64,000 nt of DNA, from positions 19,736 through 83,735 of the forward strand of contig CACWHY010000010.1 in the NCBI GenBank assembly GCA_902760805.1. The letters run 5' to 3'. This document shows positions 33,926 to 40,471 of this stretch, piece by piece; positions within the stretch are counted from its first letter, which is position 1, and each line of letters starts with the position of its first letter. The translations under genes were made by a program, and so were the position numbers. The notes beneath the pieces were generated by a model. The model made no database searches. It was not told the DNA's origin and worked only from the letters and a program-made list of their open reading frames with translations. This DNA comes from Ruminococcus flavefaciens. GTDB taxonomy: Bacteria; Bacillota; Clostridia; Oscillospirales; Ruminococcaceae.

Positions 33926-34669
33926 TCATTCTCCTATCTTGTCGTTGTAGTCGTAGAACAGCTCGTCCAGCATTTTGTTAAGGCCCCTCCTGTCTCCAAG
34001 AGCAGCTCTGATGAAGGTGCCGAAATTGGCAAAGATCAGCTTCAGATAGAGCCAGTCCCCCATATCGTCGTATTTTCTGGTGGAATTTATCAGCACATTT
34101 TTCCGCAGACAGGTGTACCTCCTGCCCAGCTTTTTTCCGTAGGCCTTCAGCCGCTTAGCAGTTGCAGCGTCCTCCATGGCCTTTTTCTCCACAAATCCGC
34201 CAACTGCCTGAAATGTGGATCTTTCCGCCCAGAAAATGCCGCAGTACAGGCCTGTCACCTTGAACGACACCCGGCACAGCAGGTCGTTGAGCCAAAGTGG
34301 GAGCGAGTACCGCTCAAAGCGAATGGGAGCTCCGCCGCCGATGTACCTGCCGGTGCTGAGAAGGTATCCGATCTCCCGAAGAGTGCCACGGGTCATGCGG
34401 TTGTCGCAGTCGATAGTCACGATGATCTCTCCCCGTGCCGCAGCGATACCGGCGTTGCGCACCCTTGCGATACAGCGGTCCTGGTTGGGCACTGTCCTTG
34501 CTCCGAGGCTCTCTGCGATCTGCTGAGTTTTGTCCGTACAGCGGTTGCAGACCACGATGACCTCCACCGCTCCCTTGTAATTTCGGGCAGCGGCTCTTAT
34601 CGAACGGATACATCGGGCGACGTATCTCTCCTCGTTATGAGCAGGGATGATCACTGAAATGCTCTTCAT
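33926..34669 (-). CDS. Family 2 glycosyltransferase
   Basis: The protein has 247 residues with a GT-A fold: SVIIPAHNEERYVARCIRSI (UDP-sugar site), VIVVCNRCTDKTQQIA, and IIVTIDCDNRM (the DxD-like metal site, here DCD). A likely acceptor helix is FWAERSTFQAVGGFVEKKAMEDAATAKRL, with the ED pair usual in GT2 enzymes. It has no membrane spans apart from a short hydrophobic patch, so it is peripheral. Donor and acceptor are unknown. Being co-transcribed with a cell-wall-facing hydrolase suggests envelope glycan or glycolipid work. Confidence 0.9.
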   Translation of the reverse strand: MKSISVIIPAHNEERYVARCIRSIRAAARNYKGAVEVIVVCNRCTDKTQQIAESLGARTVPNQDRCIARVRNAGIAAARGEIIVTIDCDNRMTRGTLREIGYLLSTGRYIGGGAPIRFERYSLPLWLNDLLCRVSFKVTGLYCGIFWAERSTFQAVGGFVEKKAMEDAATAKRLKAYGKKLGRRYTCLRKNVLINSTRKYDDMGDWLYLKLIFANFGTFIRAALGDRRGLNKMLDELFYDYNDKIGE

Positions 34670-34701
34670 AGCTGACCTCCTTCTGTCAGATCTTTTCTTT
34701 T

Positions 34702-34730
34702 ATTATAACATACACATCTGCTTTTGGGAA
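34702..34730 (-). promoter_or_regulatory. Promoter of the GT2/serine hydrolase operon
   Basis: TTCCCA (34730-34725), 17 bp and TATAAT (34707-34702) on minus. Confidence 0.5.
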
Positions 34731-34767
34731 GTCCCTTGTTGCTGTTTTTTACGATCTCAGCCTATTT

Positions 34768-34813
34768 TGTAGCTTAGGCTACACACTGCTCTTCCTCAGT
34801 CGCTTAGGCTACA
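34768..34813. promoter_or_regulatory. Direct-repeat regulator site upstream of the mini surface protein
   Basis: GCTTAGGCTACA occurs at 34772-34783 and 34802-34813, exactly 30 bp apart. The first is part of a palindrome, TGTAGC-TTAG-GCTACA (34768-34783). The second ends 20 bp before the -35 of the plus-strand promoter. Confidence 0.65.
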
Positions 34814-34833
34814 AATCAAGGGAAAACTGAATA

Positions 34834-34862
34834 TTGAACGATCGCCCATATCGTGGTATCAT
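34834..34862 (+). promoter_or_regulatory. Promoter of the mini SPKTG protein
   Basis: TTGAAC (34834-34839), 17 bp and TATCAT (34857-34862). Confidence 0.65.
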
Positions 34863-34930
34863 ATGATCATGGAAGGGGGAACGCCCCGCCGAAAATGAAG
34901 ATCTATCGTAATGAAAAAGGAGAAAAAAAT

Positions 34931-35182
34931 ATGACAAAGTTAGTATCTATCATCACCACCGCAGCTATCGCAGGCACAATGGCTATTGCAGGAGCAATGA
35001 GCTCCTTTGCAGCTGAGGAAGCAGCCGGAGCCGAGATCCAGCAGTCCATTCAGGAAGCCCAGACTGAAAGTTCGGAGAGCAGCTCTCCCAAGACCGGCGT
35101 TGCAGCACCTTCACTGCCTGCTGCCGGTATCGTCCTGGCTTTCGCAGCAGTCGTACTCACCCTCAAGAGAAAGAAGAACTGA
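34931..35182 (+). CDS. 83-residue secreted mini-protein with SPKTG sorting signal
   Basis: ATG 34931 has AAAGGAG 8 bp upstream; the longer frame from 34853 would start inside the promoter. The protein has a signal peptide to about residue 27 (SSFA-AEE), a linker of only about 24 residues (Glu/Gln/Ser rich), then SSSPKTG, a hydrophobic span and KRKKN. After signal and sorting cleavage only about 25 residues would remain on the wall. There is no room for a folded domain. It may be a surface charge-modifying peptide, an adhesion tag or a decoy for sortase; none is demonstrated. Strong promoter, direct-repeat regulatory site and terminator support a real gene. Confidence 0.8.
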   Translation: MTKLVSIITTAAIAGTMAIAGAMSSFAAEEAAGAEIQQSIQEAQTESSESSSPKTGVAAPSLPAAGIVLAFAAVVLTLKRKKN

Positions 35183-35199
35183 TCCTCTCACAGCCCAGT

Positions 35200-35228
35200 C
35201 CCCGGAGATCCTCCGGGGATCTTTTTTA
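35200..35228 (+). terminator. Terminator of the mini SPKTG gene
   Basis: CCCCGGAG-ATC-CTCCGGGG followed by a T-run. Confidence 0.9.
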
Positions 35229-35230
35229 TT

Positions 35231-35296
35231 TTGGGGCAAAATGCAATGTAATTGGGGCAAAATGTCATTCCATTTCCGGCTGATGTCGGCTATAAT
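35231..35296 (+). promoter_or_regulatory. GH26 promoter with two TTGGGGCAAAATG boxes
   Basis: TTGGGGCAAAATGC (35231-35244) and TTGGGGCAAAATGT (35252-35265) are 21 bp apart, two helical turns. The second ends just before a poor -35 (TTCCAT, 35268-35273), then 17 bp and TATAAT (35291-35296). A weak -35 with adjacent boxes is typical of an activator-dependent promoter. Confidence 0.8.
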
Positions 35297-35341
35297 TTGA
35301 GTAAAGTCAGACGGAAAAATATACTGACAGGAGGAATTGGA

Positions 35342-37816
35342 ATGAAAAAGATCATATCAGCAGCTCTTGCTGCTATCACCATGTGCGCTGCTCTTCCCGG
35401 GCTGCCTGCATCGGCTGCGGGCGTGACCTATGAGTTTGAAAGCGGCTCGATCTACGACACAGGCGAGAACGAAACTGCCGTTGTGTCTCTGACAGGAGCA
35501 AGCGGCGGAAAGGCCGTCGACCTTCGTGATGCCGGAGACTCAGTCACCCTCAAGGTGAAAGCCGAAAGCGCAGGCTTGCAGAAGCTGACTATCCGCTACT
35601 GTCAGCCCTACGATGAGGGCGGAAAGTACCAGGACGTACTGGTAAACGGTGAGAACGTGGGACAGATCTTATGCGGCTATACCGGCGACGGAAATTTCGC
35701 ATCGGTGAGCATTTCCGCAAGCCTGAGAGCCGGAGAGAATACCGTTGCAGTTCAGGGCTCATGGGGCTGGACCTACCTTGACAGCCTTACCGTGGAGGCC
35801 GCAGAGAGCTTCTCATCGGACATAAGCGGAGCTCTCTCAAACCCCAATGCTACGGCAGAAACCAAGTCTCTCTACAGCTATCTCTGCGACACCTACGGCA
35901 GCTACATCATCTCCGGACAGCAGGAGTCCACTTGGATGGGCAGTGAGAACTATGAGTTCGACATCATCAAGAGAGCAAGCGGAAAATACCCGGCTCTCAG
36001 AGGCCTTGACTACATGGGCGATGACTTCTCCGGCTGTAACCGCAGGGCAAAGTCCTGGTATCAGCAGGGCGGCATCGTTACGATCTGCTGGCACTGCGGA
36101 AGCAATTTCTCCGGCAGCCATACCGAGGCTATGAACTCCGACCTGAACTGGAGCGCTGCTCTCACCGAGGGAACTGCGGAGTACAACACCCTCATCGCCG
36201 GCATGGACAAGGGCGCTAAGGCTCTGAAGGAATTGCAGGATGCCGGTGTGCCCGTTATCTGGAGACCCTTCCACGAATTCGACGGAAAGTGGTTCTGGTG
36301 GGGCAAGGGCGGTGCCGAGAATTTCAAGAAGCTCTGGCAGATCATGTACGACCGCTACACGAACTATTGGGGACTGAACAACCTTATCTGGAATTTGGGC
36401 TACAGCGGCACAGTAACTGACGGCTGGTACCCCGGCGACGAATACGTTGACATCATAGGCGCCGACACCTACGTTGACCACACCAATTCCCTGGTGGGGA
36501 TCTACGCAAAGACAGCTCAGGTGGCTGACAAGCCGGTCTGCCTCCACGAGAACGGCCCTATCCCGGATCCTGACAAGGTGAAGGCTGACGGTGCGAAGTG
36601 GCTGTGGTTCATGACCTGGCACACCTCATTCATTGACAGCGACCCGATAAATACTGCCGACTATCTGAAAAAGGTCTACAACAGCGACTATATGCTGACC
36701 CTTGACGAGCTGCCTGACGTTTACCACTATCAGTCCGACGACCCCAAGCCCACTGAGCCCCCTGTAAGCGTTAAGGGCGATGTGAACGGCGACGGCCAGT
36801 TCAATATCGCAGACGCTGTCCTTCTGCAAAAATGGCTGCTGGCTGCTCCCGATGCACAGCTTGCTGACTGGCAGGCCGGCGACCTTACGGAGGACGGAAA
36901 GCTGAGTCTCTTCGACCTGATCTCCATGAAGGAAATGCTCGCCCAGCCTCAGACTCCTCCCGAGGAGCCCAAGCAGAGCTACTCCTACGATCCGGCCAAG
37001 AAGTACACCGAGTACGACTGGAGCTACAAGAACGAGGCCTCTCAGAAGGGCACTATCGTCAAGGAGAGCTACAACGGCATAAACGGCATGAATTCCCTGA
37101 ACGTATACCTGCCCTACGGCTACGACAGCAGCAAGAAGTACAACATCTTCTACTTCATGCATGGCATGGGCGACAGCGAGAATTCCCTGTTCTACAACGA
37201 CAACGGCGAGTCTCAGCGGCTGCTGGACAACATGATCGCAAAGGGCGACATCGAGCCTATGATCATCGTTACTCCCACATTCAACAAGGTCAGCAGCGAT
37301 ACCTTCTACAATGCCGAGAACTTCTACAAGGAGTTCCGTGAAAGCGTTGTTCCCTTCGTTGAGGGCAAGTATTCCACCTATGCAGCCTCCACCTCTGCCG
37401 CTGACATCAAGGCCTCAAGAATGCACCGTGCATACGGCGGCTTCTCCATGGGAAGCGTTTCCACATGGGCAGTTTTCGAGAACTGCGTGGACATCGTCGG
37501 CTACTTCATGCCAATGAGCGGCGCTCATCACTGGGGAACAGGCACCGCTGATGCAGGCGCTCTGGCAAGGGCTGTCACAAACGCCGGACTTTCCAAGGAT
37601 CAGGTGTTCATCATGTCAGCTACCGGCACATCGGACTTCGCCTATCCCGTCCTTGGACCTCAGATCGAGGACATGAAGAAGCAGAGCGTTTTCGAGTACA
37701 CCTCTGACTTCTCCAAGGGCAACCTGTGGTTCATCCTGGCAGACGGCGGCGAGCACAGCTGGTACTATGTAAGACAGTACATCTACAACTGCCTGCCATT
37801 CTTCTTCCACCAGTAA
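35342..37816 (+). CDS. CBM35-like / GH26 mannanase / dockerin / esterase multidomain enzyme
   Basis: The protein has 824 residues from ATG 35342 (AGGAGG upstream; the longer frame from 35252 begins in the promoter box). A signal peptide precedes a CBM35-like module (about 25-150). GH26 spans about 160-460: acid/base Glu312 in WRPFHEFDGKWFWW and nucleophile Glu403 in CLHENGPIPD, the arrangement of beta-mannanases. A type I dockerin lies inside the chain at 477-540 (GDVNGDGQFNIADAVLLQKW plus second loop). Residues 550-824 form an alpha/beta-hydrolase esterase of CE1 type, with Ser702 in GGFSMGS. Mannan backbone cleavage plus removal of acetyl or other ester groups fits acetylated glucomannan. 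The specificity of the esterase is inferred. Confidence 0.92.
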   Translation: MKKIISAALAAITMCAALPGLPASAAGVTYEFESGSIYDTGENETAVVSLTGASGGKAVDLRDAGDSVTLKVKAESAGLQKLTIRYCQPYDEGGKYQDVLVNGENVGQILCGYTGDGNFASVSISASLRAGENTVAVQGSWGWTYLDSLTVEAAESFSSDISGALSNPNATAETKSLYSYLCDTYGSYIISGQQESTWMGSENYEFDIIKRASGKYPALRGLDYMGDDFSGCNRRAKSWYQQGGIVTICWHCGSNFSGSHTEAMNSDLNWSAALTEGTAEYNTLIAGMDKGAKALKELQDAGVPVIWRPFHEFDGKWFWWGKGGAENFKKLWQIMYDRYTNYWGLNNLIWNLGYSGTVTDGWYPGDEYVDIIGADTYVDHTNSLVGIYAKTAQVADKPVCLHENGPIPDPDKVKADGAKWLWFMTWHTSFIDSDPINTADYLKKVYNSDYMLTLDELPDVYHYQSDDPKPTEPPVSVKGDVNGDGQFNIADAVLLQKWLLAAPDAQLADWQAGDLTEDGKLSLFDLISMKEMLAQPQTPPEEPKQSYSYDPAKKYTEYDWSYKNEASQKGTIVKESYNGINGMNSLNVYLPYGYDSSKKYNIFYFMHGMGDSENSLFYNDNGESQRLLDNMIAKGDIEPMIIVTPTFNKVSSDTFYNAENFYKEFRESVVPFVEGKYSTYAASTSAADIKASRMHRAYGGFSMGSVSTWAVFENCVDIVGYFMPMSGAHHWGTGTADAGALARAVTNAGLSKDQVFIMSATGTSDFAYPVLGPQIEDMKKQSVFEYTSDFSKGNLWFILADGGEHSWYYVRQYIYNCLPFFFHQ

Positions 37817-37851
37817 TTCCCTATATCACTCCACACTCAGATAATAGCCAT

Positions 37852-37878
37852 AGCTCCGCAGATCGTGCGGAGCTTTTG
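37852..37878 (+). terminator. Terminator after the GH26-esterase gene
   Basis: AGCTCCGCA-GATCG-TGCGGAGCT with a short T-run, weaker than others nearby. Confidence 0.65.
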
Positions 37879-37883
37879 GCGTA

Positions 37884-37912
37884 TTGACGAAAGCTGCATG
37901 GTGCTGTATAAT
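37884..37912 (+). promoter_or_regulatory. Promoter of the hybrid AraC-type regulator
   Basis: TTGACG (37884-37889), 17 bp and TATAAT (37907-37912). Confidence 0.7.
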
Positions 37913-37933
37913 AAAACAAAAAGGGGTGACATT

Positions 37934-40147
37934 ATGGAAAGCAAGGGCAGGATCGGGCTCATCGTCCCGCATATACTTTACAATCCGGACGTAGCTCTGG
38001 TGGACGTTATCCACCGTCAGGCCATGCAGTACGGCTACGACACGGTGGTGCTCACCGGAGTCATAAACTACGTTGACGAAATGCTGGAGGACACCTACGC
38101 CAAGGGTCAGACCAACCTCTATGACCTTATAAGCTGCGGAAAATTCGACGGCTTCATCTTCGAGGCAGGCATTTTTTGCAGCGAGCGTCAGCGGAAACGC
38201 ATCATCGAGCTTCTGGGGAAGCAGTCTGCGCCGGCGGTGGTGATCGGCTACGAGCAGGACAGCTTCCCAAATATCACGGCGGAGGAGAGCTCGCTCCTCT
38301 ACCAGACCACCAAGCATTTAGTGCAGCTCCACGGCTGCCGGAGGATCTTCTGCATAGGCGGCTACAAGGGCCACCCTCAGTCCGAGGAGAGGATCCAGGG
38401 CTTCCGCAAAGCTATGGAGGAGGCAGGTCTTGCCTACTCAGAGGAGGACATCATCTACGGAGACTACTGGCGGACAGTTCCCCATCAGGTGGCGCTCGAC
38501 ATTGCGAATGGCCGCCTTGAAAAGCCGGACGGCATAGTCTGCGGCAGCGACATCATGGCTGTGGAGCTGTGCCGTACCCTCATGGCGAACGGTATCCGTG
38601 TGCCTGAGGACATCTGCGTTACAGGCTGTGACGGAAACATGGTCTCTCAGACAGAGGCGGTCACGATCACAACTGTCTCCTCTCAGGAGAGCCGCCTGGG
38701 AATGGCTGCCGCAAGAAGGCTGCTGTCCCTTATGGGCGAGGAGGTGCCCGATGAGGAGCTCTCTCCGGCGCTTGTCATCGGCGAGAGCTGCGGCTGTGCT
38801 GAGCTGGGAAGGATCGTCCGCAGCCGGGAGCTCTCCGACATCAGATCCTACGCCGGCAGCCTTCTGGAAAAGCTGGAGGCTCGCCGCACCAGCAGCACCG
38901 GCGAGATCCTTCGGCGAATGAGCGAGGCCTCCACTCTTGACGACGTTATGGGGACCGTAATCGGCTGCTGCTACATGATCCCAAATAACCTCCGGGGGGA
39001 GGTATGCCTTTGCAGCGACTGGTGCAAGGACCTGGATCACCCCTCAGTCTACCGGCGGGGAGGCTTCTCCGAGAAGATGATCCTGGGAACTGAAGTGTGG
39101 GAGGGCGGCTTTTTCAACAAGCACATCGAATTTCCTGTTGGGGAGCTCCTGCCCTCTCTCAGCGAAAAGCACTCTCCCCGGCTGATCGTGCTTTCGTCCC
39201 TGCACTATAAGGGACAGATCTTCGGCTACATCTCCCTGACCTACCCAAAGGCCGCCGACATTCTCATGGACGAGTATTTCATGCAGTGGTGCGATGCGGT
39301 GAGCAGCGGCCTCAACACTGTCCAGAACAAGCTGTACAAGGCCTACGTCAACGCCCGGATCGAGGCTCTGTCGGAATTCGCCCCGGTGCTTGGTATCTAC
39401 AACCGTCGAGGCCTGATCAGCCGGCTGACTGGACTTCTCTCAGACAGCAGCGATACCGTCTACGGACTGTGCCTTCTGACCTATCTCAAGCAGGAGCGCC
39501 AACACGACACAGTTCCCCCGATCAACGCCATAGTCCACGCAATGCGGCTTTCAGAAAAGGATCTGCTGCTGGCCAGCTTGGACGAGGGGACCATCGCATT
39601 CCTTGCGCCGGAGAAGGAGCTTTCCGGCTCGCCCCAGGCTCTCTCTGCGCAGATAGCAAAGCAGGTAGGCCAGGTCTACCGCACGGCTCTGAACATAAAG
39701 GAGGAGCAGATCGTTATCGTCCGCTCCACAGTGACATACGAGAATATTTTCAGCATCGAGGAGCTCCTCCGCAGCATGGAGTCCGAGCTCAAGGGCAAGG
39801 CCCTCTCCCTCAGATCCGGCGCATTCAGCTATCAGGAGCGGCTCCAGGCCCTCCGTGAGACGATCTTCCGTGAGCCTCAGCGTGACTGGAGCATGGACGA
39901 GATCACCCGCTCGCTGGGCGTCAGCAAGAGCCATTTCCAGAGGATCTACAAGGAGCTCTTCGGCACCACCTGCAAGGAGGACATCATCCAGAGCAGGCTC
40001 AGCCGGGCAAAATGGCTGCTGGAGAACACCCAGCTGCTGATCGCTGATGTGGCGGAGCAGTGCGGCTACAGCAACACCAGCCATTTCGTAAGACAATTCA
40101 CCGCCAGGATCGGCGAGCCGCCCTCAGCCTACCGAAAGCAAAAATGA
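37934..40147 (+). CDS. Hybrid regulator: LacI-type sugar-sensor domain, degenerate GGDEF-like domain, AraC HTH
   Basis: The protein has 737 residues from ATG 37934 (AAGGGG upstream); the longer frame passes through the promoter. Residues 5-290 resemble periplasmic-binding-protein/LacI sensor domains (GRIGLIVPHILYNPDVALVDVI, IVCGSDIMAVELCRTLMANG, VPEDICVTGCDGN), but without an N-terminal HTH. Residues 300-480 look GAF-like. Residues 490-630 contain LGIYNRRGLISRL, like the start of a GGDEF domain, but no GGDEF motif, so cyclase activity is unlikely. Residues 640-737 are a two-HTH AraC domain (WSMDEITRSLGVSKSHFQRIYKELFG, IADVAEQCGYSNTSHFVRQF). It probably activates the GH26 gene and the RNA on either side through the TTGGGGCAAAATG boxes in response to a mannan-derived sugar. 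Confidence 0.88.
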   Translation: MESKGRIGLIVPHILYNPDVALVDVIHRQAMQYGYDTVVLTGVINYVDEMLEDTYAKGQTNLYDLISCGKFDGFIFEAGIFCSERQRKRIIELLGKQSAPAVVIGYEQDSFPNITAEESSLLYQTTKHLVQLHGCRRIFCIGGYKGHPQSEERIQGFRKAMEEAGLAYSEEDIIYGDYWRTVPHQVALDIANGRLEKPDGIVCGSDIMAVELCRTLMANGIRVPEDICVTGCDGNMVSQTEAVTITTVSSQESRLGMAAARRLLSLMGEEVPDEELSPALVIGESCGCAELGRIVRSRELSDIRSYAGSLLEKLEARRTSSTGEILRRMSEASTLDDVMGTVIGCCYMIPNNLRGEVCLCSDWCKDLDHPSVYRRGGFSEKMILGTEVWEGGFFNKHIEFPVGELLPSLSEKHSPRLIVLSSLHYKGQIFGYISLTYPKAADILMDEYFMQWCDAVSSGLNTVQNKLYKAYVNARIEALSEFAPVLGIYNRRGLISRLTGLLSDSSDTVYGLCLLTYLKQERQHDTVPPINAIVHAMRLSEKDLLLASLDEGTIAFLAPEKELSGSPQALSAQIAKQVGQVYRTALNIKEEQIVIVRSTVTYENIFSIEELLRSMESELKGKALSLRSGAFSYQERLQALRETIFREPQRDWSMDEITRSLGVSKSHFQRIYKELFGTTCKEDIIQSRLSRAKWLLENTQLLIADVAEQCGYSNTSHFVRQFTARIGEPPSAYRKQK

Positions 40148-40164
40148 TCTAAAAGTGCATTGAT

Positions 40165-40209
40165 TTGGGGCAAAATGTAATTGCTACTCTGACTGGGATA
40201 GTTTATAAT
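40165..40209 (+). promoter_or_regulatory. Promoter of the candidate RNA with one TTGGGGCAAAATG box
   Basis: TTGGGGCAAAATGT (40165-40178), -35 TTGCTA (40181-40186), 17 bp and TATAAT (40204-40209). The box starts 39 bp before -10, exactly as the proximal box does at the GH26 promoter. Confidence 0.8.
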
Positions 40210-40215
40210 TGTATT

Positions 40216-40435
40216 AAAGGAAAGCACCCGTCGTGAGGATCTTCACAGGATAGCTCGCAAAGGCATAAAGGCTTCATCACTCCTGAACACCAGCCCGAAA
40301 CGACCGACAGCTTCATTCCTTTCAGATCGAAGCACATATCACGGCATCTGCACAATAGCCGTGAAAATGTGGTTTATAAAAGCCTAAGGGGGCAGATCAG
40401 ATACCGCACTCACAAGAAGTGCGGTATCTTTTTTT
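40216..40435 (+). ncRNA. Candidate structured non-coding RNA of about 220 nt
   Basis: A promoter with TATAAT and a perfect terminator frame a stretch with no coding potential: the only ATG opens a 7-codon frame without SD. Pairing is visible. In the 5' half AAAGGA pairs with TCCTTT, GTCGT with ACGAC, and CAGGA with TCCTG, with a GTGA/TCAC hairpin between. In the 3' half CACAT-N2-CACGGC pairs with GCCGTG-N3-ATGTG. The nested stems look like a folded RNA rather than a leader, because no gene follows on this strand. It does not show the conserved strings of SRP RNA, tmRNA, RNase P or 6S RNA that I know. It shares an activator box with the GH26 gene, so it may be a sugar-controlled regulatory RNA. 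The exact 5' end is inferred. Confidence 0.65.
40400..40435 (+). terminator. Terminator of the candidate RNA
   Basis: GATACCGCACT / AGTGCGGTATC perfect 11-bp stem with a 7-nt loop and T7. Confidence 0.92.
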
Positions 40436-40467
40436 GCAAAAAGCCGGAAGACAGCTCTCCCGGCCTT
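40436..40467 (-). terminator. Terminator of the ABC transporter operon
   Basis: GCCGG/CCGGC stem extended by AAG/CTT with one bulge, then TTTTT on minus. Confidence 0.7.
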
Positions 40468-40471
40468 GCGT

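Noticed and set aside
40216-40435. 6S RNA, SRP RNA or tmRNA
   Set aside because: The two-domain fold does not match the single long 6S hairpin, and neither the SRP GGAAG-type loop motif nor tmRNA termini are visible.
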